From: a virus
Strand: one strand, 5' to 3'
Virus record (IMG/VR): IMGVR_UViG_3300036944_000101
Span: 1 to 42,240 of that record
Length of the DNA stretch: 42,240 bases
Part shown: piece by piece, positions 1 to 7,391 of the stretch
How the letters are laid out: each line of letters opens with the position of its first letter
How positions within the stretch are numbered: position 1 is the first letter of the stretch
Notes under the pieces: model-generated
Told to the model about the DNA's origin: nothing
The model's database searches: none
Seen by the model: only the letters and a program-made list of their open reading frames with translations
Position numbers and translations under genes: made by a program

Positions 1-429
1 GGTAACTGGACTCTCAGTGCTAGCTCACGACTCAACGCTACTTACGCTGACCTTGCAGAACGCTTTGCAGCCGATGATGTATATGATGCAGGTACTGTTG
101 TTCAGCTTGGTGGTTCAGATGAAATCACTGCTGTTCAATATGAACTTTCAGAAGATGTATTTGGTGTTATCTCTGATACTGCTGCGTATTTGATGAATGC
201 AGGCGCTGGAAGTGACGCAACTCACCCGCCGGTCGCAGTATCTGGGCGTGTGCAAGTTAAGGTTATCGGAATTATTTCAAAGGGTGACCGACTTGTTAGT
301 GCAGGCAATGGTATTGCCCGTGCTGCTACAGTCGGTGAAGCAACACATTTCAATGTTATCGGTAGAGCGTTAGAAGACAAAACTGCTGACGGTATAGGCT
401 ATGTGGAAGCCTTCGTATCAATTAAATAA
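1..429 (+). CDS. Tail fibre / virion protein, C-terminal part (5' truncated)
   Basis: The reading frame is open from base 1 to the TAA at 427-429, so the gene begins outside the window; only 142 residues are visible. The segment starting YADLAERF, followed by an acidic YDAGTVVQLGG stretch and an 'EITAVQYELSEDVFGVIS' stretch, matches from memory a C-terminal domain common at the ends of tail-fibre and other virion proteins of marine T4-like phages, close to intramolecular-chaperone or self-cleaving domains. It reads like a compact beta domain with hydrophobic 'VQVKVIGIISKGDRLVSAGNG' strands. It is followed by another virion gene 14 bases on, which fits a structural module. Virion role fairly confident; exact fibre identity unknown. 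Confidence 0.6.
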   Translation, partial: GNWTLSASSRLNATYADLAERFAADDVYDAGTVVQLGGSDEITAVQYELSEDVFGVISDTAAYLMNAGAGSDATHPPVAVSGRVQVKVIGIISKGDRLVSAGNGIARAATVGEATHFNVIGRALEDKTADGIGYVEAFVSIK

Positions 430-432
430 ATA
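425..432 (+). promoter_or_regulatory. T4-type late promoter octamer AATAAATA
   Basis: AATAAATA overlaps the stop codon of the preceding gene and lies 11 bases before the ATG at 444, with an AGGAA ribosome site (432-436) in between. It matches the T4 late consensus TATAAATA at seven of eight positions. In this case there is room for a short leader and a Shine-Dalgarno, unlike most late units in the window. Confidence 0.5.
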
Positions 433-443
433 GGAATTAGAAC

Positions 444-1394
444 ATGAGTTACGCACAGTTTGCTTCAATTGACGCATCAGATTTTAATACACTAGCAGGT
501 GGAAATCCAACGACAACAGCAGGTACATTAAATGCTGTGTGGGCAACCGGCGGCGGTACTAACGGTTATGGTCAAACTGCATTAGCAAACGTTACTGTCG
601 GTCAATCAGTTGCCGCAACAGGACAATGGGCAACTCTAGTTGCTAATACTGCAAGTGCTGCAACTCACCAGGGCTCATCTATCACTGCTGTAACTGCTCC
701 AGTAGCAGGCGGAACTATTACATTCTTGTCAGCTATTCCTACTAACTTGACAACTATCAATACCAACAGATTGAATGCAGCTACCCAAGGTTCTACTAGT
801 ACGAATACTGCTACATTTGGTTCGATTTGGTCAAGTGCATTGACATTCACTCATACTGCAACTTTTGCTAACGGTGATGCTGCACGTTATTTCTTCAATT
901 CAGGCGGTCAACTTAAGTTGACATTTGCTCAGCCAACCGGAACAGCGATGGCTAACGCATATAATACTCTAGCTACAGCATGTGGTACGCTAGTAATATC
1001 AGCACCTTCTTCAGGTACTATCACTGTTGCTGGCACATCATATACTGGTTTCACTAAAATCGGAGGAAGCGGAACCCCTTCCCCATATTCGACAAACACC
1101 GGCTACTACGCTTTAACTACATCAAATGCTAACGTCTTCTTACAAGCAACTGGTACTCCAGCAGGATACACCACTTCATACATTAACGTTCTTGTTAGAT
1201 CAAATGGTACACAAGGTTCTAATGGTGATGCTGGTTCAGTAATTACAATTACTACAGTATGGGATGAAATTCCAAATGGTCTTAACGTAACAGCAGGTTC
1301 TGCTACTACATTGACTGCACAAGCACCTGAAACAACTAACTTAGCTAATAGCTGGGGCACAATCACATTAGCTGGTTCGGTAACAGGCTCTTAA
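444..1394 (+). CDS. Virion structural protein, Thr/Ser/Ala/Gly-rich
   Basis: A 316-residue protein that is very rich in Thr, Ser, Ala, Gly and Asn and almost free of charge clusters and Cys, as expected of a beta-rich phage surface or fibre protein. The N-terminal part (SYAQFASIDASDFNTLAGG, then NAVWATGGG.NGYGQ) and the segments 'HQGSSITAV', 'ARYFFNSGGQL', 'GYYALTT' and 'VRSNG.QGSNGDAGSVITI' match my memory of a family annotated as structural protein in pelagic T4-like phages. ARYFFN.GG is the most diagnostic part. The start at 444 has AGGAA seven bases upstream. Which part of the particle it belongs to cannot be said. Confidence 0.7.
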   Translation: MSYAQFASIDASDFNTLAGGNPTTTAGTLNAVWATGGGTNGYGQTALANVTVGQSVAATGQWATLVANTASAATHQGSSITAVTAPVAGGTITFLSAIPTNLTTINTNRLNAATQGSTSTNTATFGSIWSSALTFTHTATFANGDAARYFFNSGGQLKLTFAQPTGTAMANAYNTLATACGTLVISAPSSGTITVAGTSYTGFTKIGGSGTPSPYSTNTGYYALTTSNANVFLQATGTPAGYTTSYINVLVRSNGTQGSNGDAGSVITITTVWDEIPNGLNVTAGSATTLTAQAPETTNLANSWGTITLAGSVTGS

Positions 1395-1418
1395 TTTTTT
1401 ACGTCACTGGTGTATCCA

Positions 1419-1426
1419 TCTAAATA
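1419..1426 (+). promoter_or_regulatory. Late promoter-like octamer TCTAAATA
   Basis: TCTAAATA keeps the invariant TAAATA core of T4-type late promoters. It lies 16 bases before the ATG at 1443, with a good AGGAG at 1432-1436 in between, so the unit starting here would have a normal leader. Confidence 0.4.
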
Positions 1427-1442
1427 CTTCTAGGAGTATATG

Positions 1443-1757
1443 ATGGATACCAAAACCTTAATTAGTGAAGCGAAAGCTCGTTTCGCACACAACTCAGCAA
1501 AAGACTACCTAAAAGAAAAGTATGAAGCCAAGTTGCTTGTTGCAGAGCAGGCTGGCCTTTGGAAGGCTGACAAAGAAACTATTGCATTTTTAACTATTAT
1601 GGTTAATGATTGGGATGATAGAGTAATACTCGTGGACACCTTTCAAAATCCAGTACTAGTAGACCGCGGTGAGTTATTGTCTAAGCTCAAACAAGTATAT
1701 AATAGTGTTATGCTAGACTGGTACAATGAGTGGAAAGAGCTAGAAAGCAAAAGATGA
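1443..1757 (+). CDS. Conserved small phage protein, function unknown
   Basis: 104 residues, soluble, mixed charge. The opening (DTKTLISEAKARFAHNSAKDYL) and the closing 'YNEWKELESK' look like a conserved hypothetical family seen beside virion genes in aquatic T4-like phages; no enzymatic motif is visible. Two adjacent ATGs exist (1440 and 1443); AGGAG at 1432-1436 is three bases from the first and six from the second, so 1443 is preferred. The stop overlaps the next start as ATGA, so the next gene is translationally coupled. It could be a fibre assembly factor because of its position, but that is only context. Confidence 0.6.
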   Translation: MDTKTLISEAKARFAHNSAKDYLKEKYEAKLLVAEQAGLWKADKETIAFLTIMVNDWDDRVILVDTFQNPVLVDRGELLSKLKQVYNSVMLDWYNEWKELESKR

Positions 1758-2566
1758 CCCGCGGTGTAATACTATTTGCCTTCAATAGTCACAAATATAA
1801 CTATTATGAAATGGCTAAACACGCCGCAAGTCGTGCTAAGCATTTCCTAAATCTACCCGTAACTCTAGTAACAGATGAAGAATCTATGCCACCAGGAGAA
1901 TACGAACACTGGGATAAAGTAGTAAAGATTAATCCAGACAAGAACAATGTGCGTGATTGGGGACAATGGATTAATAAAGGCAGATATTTGGCTTATGATT
2001 TGAGTCCGTATGAAGAAACTATTCTTATTGATGCCGACTATGTTATCAACTCTGATAAACTATTAAAGACGTTTGACATCTATGATGACTTTTGTTGTCA
2101 CAATGGTGTACGATTTTTTATGCGTCAGGGCAATTTTCCTGAGGCATTAAGTCCTAATAGCTATGATGACATTCTATGGGCAACAGTTATTACTTTTAGG
2201 AAAACTCAACGGGCAAAGCAAATCTTTGAATGCTTAGAAATGATACAGAAGAACTATGAACATTACGAACAGATTCATGGATTCTTGAATGCCGGATTTA
2301 GAAATGACTATGCATTGACTCTTGCACTGAGAATTGTTAACGGTCATGTTGATAATCCTAAAGATTTCATTCCGTGGAATCTAATGCATGTGGGAACAAG
2401 TACTACAATTTATCCCAACAACGAAGGTGAGTTTAACACAGAATACACAATCATATTTGACAGTTGGCAAAAACTCAAAATCAAAAAAGAGTATAATGTT
2501 ATTAAAGACATGGACTTCCATTTGATTAACAAGGATCTTTATGCAAGGATTATTGACAATGGATAA
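1754..2566 (+). CDS. GT-A-like glycosyltransferase
   Basis: 270 residues from the ATG at 1754, chosen because it forms an ATGA overlap with the preceding stop. The N-terminus 'GVILFAFNSHKYNYYEMA' followed by 'LPVTLVTDEESM' and, about 100 residues in, 'ETILIDADYVINSD' is the usual order of a GT-A nucleotide-sugar transferase: a first Rossmann strand, then a DxD metal/nucleotide-sugar motif (DAD). 'GFLNAGFRNDYALTLALRI' may be the acceptor-site helix. Donor and acceptor are unknown. It is paired with a second transferase-like gene immediately downstream, and both belong to the glycan-related cassette of this window. Confidence 0.65.
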   Translation: MTRGVILFAFNSHKYNYYEMAKHAASRAKHFLNLPVTLVTDEESMPPGEYEHWDKVVKINPDKNNVRDWGQWINKGRYLAYDLSPYEETILIDADYVINSDKLLKTFDIYDDFCCHNGVRFFMRQGNFPEALSPNSYDDILWATVITFRKTQRAKQIFECLEMIQKNYEHYEQIHGFLNAGFRNDYALTLALRIVNGHVDNPKDFIPWNLMHVGTSTTIYPNNEGEFNTEYTIIFDSWQKLKIKKEYNVIKDMDFHLINKDLYARIIDNG

Positions 2567-3317
2567 GGGTTTTGTAATTATGGCGCAGGGTGATGACTAT
2601 GTTACTTGTGCTAAAGCATTAGAACTTAGTATTAAACGCACGATGCCGGACGCTAATGTAACAATCATTACTACAGAAATGCTTCCATACGGAGATCAAG
2701 CTCCCGATACATTTTGGAAGTTACAGAATGATTGGCAAGTATACGAAGCATCTCCGTATGAATATACTATCAAGCTTGAAGCAGATATGTATCTCCCGCA
2801 ATCAATTGATTATTACTGGGATGTGTTAAAGGAGCGTGACGTAGTAGTGTCCACTAACATTCGTAACTTTAGACAAGATATTAGTGATGTTCGTTATTAT
2901 CGTAGATTCATCGATGACAACAATCTCCCTGATACATATAACGCCATTACATATTTCAGAAAGAGCAAACTAGCTGAGAAGTTTTTCAATATTGTCCGTG
3001 ACGTATTTGAGAATTGGGAAGAGTATAAGCGTATCTTAAAGTGTAAGGTTGATGAACTTTGCACTACTGACTGGGCATACGCTATTGCTGCACATATATT
3101 AGGTGCGGAGAACACGACAATGCCGCAGTTTGATGCAATGTCAATGGTTCACATGAAACAATATATCAATGGTTCTGCTACTGAGAACTGGGCTGATTCA
3201 TTAATACCTGAACTATTTCCTCACACCTTTCGTATCAATACTATCCCGCAAGTATATCCGGTACACTATCATGTAAAGAATTTTGCTAACGTAATACTGG
3301 AGAAGTTCGGTGAGTGA
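2559..3317 (+). CDS. Glycosyltransferase-like protein (second of a pair)
   Basis: 252 residues from the ATG at 2559, which overlaps the previous stop by eight bases. 'DKGFVIMAQGDDYVTCAKALELSIKRT' then 'ANVTIITTEMLP' and 'YTIKLEADMYLPQSIDYYW' follow the GT-A pattern with EAD in place of a strict DxD, as in nucleotide-diphospho-sugar transferase relatives. 'CTTDWAYAIAAHIL' and 'VHYHVKNFANVILEKFG' are in the right places for acceptor-side and C-terminal helices. It resembles the preceding gene in layout, so the two may be ancient duplicates. Substrates cannot be told. Confidence 0.55.
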   Translation: MDKGFVIMAQGDDYVTCAKALELSIKRTMPDANVTIITTEMLPYGDQAPDTFWKLQNDWQVYEASPYEYTIKLEADMYLPQSIDYYWDVLKERDVVVSTNIRNFRQDISDVRYYRRFIDDNNLPDTYNAITYFRKSKLAEKFFNIVRDVFENWEEYKRILKCKVDELCTTDWAYAIAAHILGAENTTMPQFDAMSMVHMKQYINGSATENWADSLIPELFPHTFRINTIPQVYPVHYHVKNFANVILEKFGE

Positions 3318-3636
3318 TGAAGAATATGTAATTGTTTGGGAAGCTCCGGAAATCGTTAAGCCAGAGTTTCGTCTTTACTATGATAATCGCGGAAACGTGT
3401 TGTTTTATACTTGCGAAAAGCTAGACGGCGATTATATCGTAATTGATGCCCTTACATTCGCAGAAGCTAGACCTGATATCAAGGTAGTAGACGGAAGAAT
3501 TGTTAGAGGCGGTGCTAGTACACTAAGTTCTAGGTTACACTTAGCTACTGACGGTACGCTATGTGAAGTTGAAGATGTCAGTGTCATTACTGAAACGGGC
3601 GGGCAATATTGGAAGTTGAAAACGGTCAGTTTATAA
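3310..3636 (+). CDS. Small conserved phage protein, function unknown (GTG start)
   Basis: 108 residues. It begins with GTG at 3310 (GTG AGT GAT GAA), overlapping the stop of the previous gene by eight bases, so it is translationally coupled. The body is beta-rich: 'FRLYYDNRGNVLFYTCEKLDGDYIVIDALTFAEARPD' followed by 'VVDGRIVRGG'. This pattern recalls small proteins found next to fibre and glycosyltransferase genes in aquatic phages. No catalytic motif is seen. It ends just before an inverted repeat that overlaps the next late promoter. Confidence 0.55.
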   Translation: MSDEEYVIVWEAPEIVKPEFRLYYDNRGNVLFYTCEKLDGDYIVIDALTFAEARPDIKVVDGRIVRGGASTLSSRLHLATDGTLCEVEDVSVITETGGQYWKLKTVSL

Positions 3637-3665
3637 TTTATAGGGTGTAGTTTCTCCCTATAAAT
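3636..3665 (+). terminator. 10-bp inverted repeat overlapping a late promoter
   Basis: ATTTATAGGG (3636-3645) and CCCTATAAAT (3656-3665) are perfect reverse complements around a 10-base loop. There is no T tract after it, so it is not a classical intrinsic terminator. It begins on the last bases of the upstream unit and its right arm contains most of the TATAAATA octamer at 3659-3666. It may end or process the upstream transcript, or act as a control element on the promoter. Confidence 0.5.
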
Positions 3666-3666
3666 A
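3659..3666 (+). promoter_or_regulatory. T4-type late promoter, exact TATAAATA
   Basis: An exact TATAAATA, five bases (TATGC) before the ATG at 3672. In T4 the octamer spans about -13 to -6, so transcription would begin on the A of the start codon. No Shine-Dalgarno can fit between it and the gene. Its left part lies within the right arm of the inverted repeat. Confidence 0.65.
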
Positions 3667-3671
3667 TATGC

Positions 3672-4616
3672 ATGGACGACATTATTGATATTGCAGACTT
3701 AGACTGTATTTACCTAAGCTACGACGAACCTCAAAAAGAGGAATTCTGGTTAAAGATTAAGAACATGGTACCCTGGGCTACACGAGTAGACGGGGTGAAG
3801 GGAAGCGATGCTGCACATAAAGCAGCGGGCGAAGCATCTACTACAGAACGCTTTATTCTTATCGACGGTGACAACATGCCCGATGAGAACTTCTTTAATC
3901 TACAGCTTGACTTTACAGACAAAGACCCTAATTACAAATTAGCGCAGTATCGTTGGAGAGCAGTTAATGCTGTCAACGGGCTACGCTATGGCAACGGCGG
4001 AATGTCGTCCTGGACAAAAACATACGTTGCCAATATGAAGACCCATGAGACAAGTGACGGAAGTGATACAACTGCGGTTGATTTCTGCATGGATTCTTCA
4101 GACAATCTATACTGGGCGATGCACGATTGCTACTCAACTACGTATCCTAACTACACTCCCTTCCAAGCGTGGAGAGCAGGATTCCGTGAAGGTGTCAAGA
4201 TGGTACTTGATCGGGGTGCAAAGCCTAGTATAGATGACTTTAAAGAACGAGTTGCGGGTCGCAATCTAAACAACCTCACTATATGGCACAACGTTGGCGC
4301 AGATGTTGAGAACGGTATGTGGGCTATCTACGGCGCAAGACTTGGCACGTATATGACTATGCTTACGGATTGGGATTATCGTGACGTTGCGGACTTTGAC
4401 AACTATCCTGCATTGTGGGAGAAATATAAGAGCAACAACCCGGCGCTTAGTTCAGGGTTTATAGGTGACGAACTTGAAAGTAAGTTAGGACTACCAATGT
4501 GTACGTTAAGCCCTGAACAGTCAAAGTTCTTCAAGCGTCACTACAACGCAGACAAACATAATCAAGGGCCATTAGTAAAAGAAATGGATGTAATTAGAAA
4601 GATTGAGGGCTGGTAA
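3672..4616 (+). CDS. Glycosyltransferase-like protein
   Basis: 314 residues. 'CIYLSYDEPQKEEFWLKIKNMVPWATRVDGVKG' then 'AAHKAAGEASTTERFILIDGDNMP' puts a DGD metal-binding type motif after a strand, as in GT-A transferases; a VDGVKGSDAAHKAA element precedes it. 'TPFQAWRAGFREGVKM' and 'WAIYGARLG' follow. The same ordered elements (RVDGINGRTEAKHAAAQ, STWRTAFREAVKL, WSIKGALDG) occur at the C-terminus of the giant repeat protein at 23663-28018, so the two share a domain. The gene is the first of a long coupled operon and probably leaderless. Enzyme class inferred; substrate unknown. Confidence 0.55.
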   Translation: MDDIIDIADLDCIYLSYDEPQKEEFWLKIKNMVPWATRVDGVKGSDAAHKAAGEASTTERFILIDGDNMPDENFFNLQLDFTDKDPNYKLAQYRWRAVNAVNGLRYGNGGMSSWTKTYVANMKTHETSDGSDTTAVDFCMDSSDNLYWAMHDCYSTTYPNYTPFQAWRAGFREGVKMVLDRGAKPSIDDFKERVAGRNLNNLTIWHNVGADVENGMWAIYGARLGTYMTMLTDWDYRDVADFDNYPALWEKYKSNNPALSSGFIGDELESKLGLPMCTLSPEQSKFFKRHYNADKHNQGPLVKEMDVIRKIEGW

Positions 4617-4795
4617 TGCATTGCTACACCGATATTGATGCTAATGATAAAACTTACTTGTGTTTTGAATTTACATACCGTGAGCTTAAGATTTGGTACG
4701 ATAACAAACCATCAATAGAGCGCATGACTAAATTATATCTTCCTAATAAAGAAGAAATGATTGCAGCTTACCCACATTTAACAGAAATAATATAA
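4616..4795 (+). CDS. 59-residue protein coupled to the radical SAM genes
   Basis: ATG at 4616 overlaps the previous stop (TAATG), and its own stop TAA at 4793-4795 overlaps the next start in the same TAATG arrangement. The product begins MHCYTDIDANDKTYLCFEFTY and ends YPHLTEII, with two Cys in the first 16 residues and no signal peptide. Coupling on both sides and intact reading make it a real gene. In peptide-modifying radical SAM clusters a small gene in this place may be a recognition element or a substrate, but I see no leader/core pattern and no clear RRE fold. Function unknown. Confidence 0.6.
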   Translation: MHCYTDIDANDKTYLCFEFTYRELKIWYDNKPSIERMTKLYLPNKEEMIAAYPHLTEII

Positions 4796-6192
4796 TGTCA
4801 GAATCAGAAACAGATAGAATCAAAAGAATTCGTGACTTCATTGATGTAAATGCCACGCCTACATTCTGTTTGGCTAAGTGGCAGCATGTTACAATGTATC
4901 TACAAACAGGTGAGACACACTCTTGCTATCACCCTGCCCCTCACAAAGTTCCTTTAGCTGAATTAAAAGATAACCCATCAGCATTACATAATACTATGCA
5001 TAAGAAGCTTGAGCGTAAAGAAATGCTTGAGGGTAAGAAGCCAGATGGTTGTCAGTATTGTTGGAACATTGAAGCAATGGGCCCTGACTATATTAGCGAT
5101 AGACATATTCGCAACGCAAGTATTTTTACTAAGGAACGATATGAACAAGCCGCAAAGGGAGCCTGGGACCAAAACATCAACCCAGAGTATTTGGAAATTA
5201 ATTTTGGTAACGAGTGTAATTTTAAATGCGGCTATTGCCATCCGAAATATAGTACAAGATTCTACAAAGAAATAGAAGACTTCGGTCCTGTTGAGAATGT
5301 AAAGAATCATCGCTGCGATGTTGATTGGATGAAGTTGTTTCAGCGTGAAGAAGAAAACCCATACGTTACTGCATTCTGGGAATGGTGGCCTGAGCTACGC
5401 AAGACACTGAACATCATGCGTGTTACTGGTGGAGAACCTACGCTACACAAATCAACATGGCAACTGCTAGACAAGATTGACGAAGAGCCTATGCCATGGC
5501 TTGAGCTTAATATCAACAGCAACTTAGGCACTAAGAATATTCTTATTGATCGCCTCGCTGTAAAGGTTAGAAAGCTACAAGACGAGGGCAAGATTAGAAC
5601 ATTCAAACTGTTCACATCAATGGATACATGGGGCGAACGTGCTGAGTATATCCGCACTGGACTTGAGCTAGACTTATGGGAACAGAACTTCCACACTTAC
5701 GTAAGTAAATCTAATAGCCCTATTACATTCATGATTACGTTCAACATCTTTAGCGTCACTACGTTCAAGAGCTTACTAGAGAAGTTTCTAGAGTGGCGCA
5801 AGCAGTACGGCTGGGACGAAGAACGCAAGCAGCACATCATTAGATTTGACACTCCGTATCTACGTGACCCAATTCAATATGATATGAACATTCTTCCTAA
5901 AGAACAATTCATGCCGTACATGCACGATGCATTGAAGTTTATGGAAGACAATCTTGATGATACCCGCGCAGATGCCTTCAGCACAATTGAATATGAAAAG
6001 TTCAAGAGAGTTGTTGACTATATGGCAGAAACCGTGTATGATGAACAAAAGCTCATTGAAGGTCGTAGAGACTTTTACAACTGGTTTAATGAACTAGACG
6101 ATAGACGAGAAACTGACATGCTATCAGTTTTTCCAGAAATGATGGAATTTTATAGACTATGCCAAGAAGTGAATCTGACAAACCCGCTCTAA
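4795..6192 (+). CDS. Radical SAM protein 1 (twitch/SPASM-type)
   Basis: 465 residues. The CNFKCGYC motif at residues 141-148 (Cys 141, 145, 148) is the CxxxCxxC site for the radical SAM [4Fe-4S] cluster. 'MRVTGGEPTLHKSTW' is the GGEP motif that contacts SAM. The N-terminus has 'FCLAKWQHVTMYLQTGETHSC' and 'DGCQYCWNIE', a degenerate version of the N-terminal Cys-rich (twitch-like) module seen in the next two genes. The enzyme would cleave SAM to a 5'-deoxyadenosyl radical; the substrate is unknown. It starts within a TAATG overlap and is the first of five tandem radical SAM genes. Confidence 0.85.
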   Translation: MSESETDRIKRIRDFIDVNATPTFCLAKWQHVTMYLQTGETHSCYHPAPHKVPLAELKDNPSALHNTMHKKLERKEMLEGKKPDGCQYCWNIEAMGPDYISDRHIRNASIFTKERYEQAAKGAWDQNINPEYLEINFGNECNFKCGYCHPKYSTRFYKEIEDFGPVENVKNHRCDVDWMKLFQREEENPYVTAFWEWWPELRKTLNIMRVTGGEPTLHKSTWQLLDKIDEEPMPWLELNINSNLGTKNILIDRLAVKVRKLQDEGKIRTFKLFTSMDTWGERAEYIRTGLELDLWEQNFHTYVSKSNSPITFMITFNIFSVTTFKSLLEKFLEWRKQYGWDEERKQHIIRFDTPYLRDPIQYDMNILPKEQFMPYMHDALKFMEDNLDDTRADAFSTIEYEKFKRVVDYMAETVYDEQKLIEGRRDFYNWFNELDDRRETDMLSVFPEMMEFYRLCQEVNLTNPL

Positions 6193-7391
6193 AGGACAAC
6201 GGTGCATTCTGCATCTTGCCGTGGATCCATATGCATATCTGGCCTAATGGGTCAGTATACCCTTGCTGTATGAGCGATACCGATCAAGGTTTGGGGAACA
6301 TCAATGATATGCCTATTGACGAAGTAATCAATAGCGCAGAATTCAAGATACTACGTAAACAAATGCTCAATGGTGAGAAGCCAGACATGTGTACACGTTG
6401 CTTTGAGCTTGAAGACACTGCTGACACATGGACGCTACGTAAGAGCAGCTTAGAGACATTCAAGCACTATCTGCCTTTAGCAGAAGAAACACAAGAAGAC
6501 GGTACCATTGACGATTTCAAAATGCGTTACATGGACATTCGTTTCAGTAATCTATGCAACATGAAGTGTAGAACATGCGGACCTGAATTAAGCAGCAAGT
6601 GGTATGACGATCAGATTAAGTTGTTCCCTGGCTACGAGCGACCTAAGTTCATTGACGTAAACAGTGCTGATGATTTTATGGGCAAGCTGCGTCCCCATCT
6701 TGATACTATCGAAGAAGTTTACTTTGCTGGCGGCGAAGTATTAATTACTCCGCAGCATTATGAAGTCTTAGACTATTGGCTAAAGAACAATCGTCGGGAT
6801 GTAAGACTACGTTATACTACTAATTTTAGCAATCTACGACATAAGCAAAAGAGTATGTTTGATTATTGGAAATTGTTTGATGATGTAAGAGTAGCTGCTA
6901 GTTTAGATACATTCGGTGCCCGTGCAGAATACTCACGTTCCGGAACTGATTGGAACGTTATTGTACAGAACCGAAAAGAAATGATTGAAGCATGTCCTAC
7001 TACGTACTTTGAACTAACTCCTACTATTAGTATCTTTAGTGTATACAATCTATTTGAGTTTCACAAGTCTTGGGTAGAAGAAGGCTTGTTAGATATTAAT
7101 AATATTCGTATTAATATATTGACACACCCTAGATATTTCTCTATAACAATTCTTCCTAAAGAATTAAAAGATAAAATCGCAGGGATATATAAAGAGTATG
7201 TTAAATGGTTGCAAGAAAATAATGCTTGGGAACATATTATTAAGGACGTTGAAGGGATTGTCGAACACATGTATAGCGCCGACCATTCGAATTTGATTCC
7301 GGATTTTATCAAGCATGTCGAAGCTATTGACAATGTTCGAAATGAAAAGTTTACAGACACGTACCCGGAGTATAAAGATTTATGGACCTAA
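6159..7391 (+). CDS. Radical SAM protein 2 (twitch/SPASM-type)
   Basis: 410 residues; overlaps the previous gene by 34 bases, and the ATG at 6159 is the only Met before the conserved 'GAFCILPWIHMHIWPNGSVYPCC' N-terminal Cys module. 'MCTRCFELE' adds a CxxC. The radical SAM triad CNMKCRTC is at residues 133-140 and 'VYFAGGEVLITPQHYEVL' is the SAM-binding GGE element. Such N-terminal Cys modules bind an extra Fe-S cluster in SPASM/twitch enzymes. Similarity in layout to genes 1, 3 and 5 suggests duplication followed by divergence. Substrate unknown. Confidence 0.85.
   Translation: MPRSESDKPALKDNGAFCILPWIHMHIWPNGSVYPCCMSDTDQGLGNINDMPIDEVINSAEFKILRKQMLNGEKPDMCTRCFELEDTADTWTLRKSSLETFKHYLPLAEETQEDGTIDDFKMRYMDIRFSNLCNMKCRTCGPELSSKWYDDQIKLFPGYERPKFIDVNSADDFMGKLRPHLDTIEEVYFAGGEVLITPQHYEVLDYWLKNNRRDVRLRYTTNFSNLRHKQKSMFDYWKLFDDVRVAASLDTFGARAEYSRSGTDWNVIVQNRKEMIEACPTTYFELTPTISIFSVYNLFEFHKSWVEEGLLDINNIRINILTHPRYFSITILPKELKDKIAGIYKEYVKWLQENNAWEHIIKDVEGIVEHMYSADHSNLIPDFIKHVEAIDNVRNEKFTDTYPEYKDLWT

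Noticed and set aside
1361-1400. T run after the virion protein gene as an intrinsic terminator
   Set aside because: TTAATTTTTT follows the stop codon but I could not find a convincing stem right before it.
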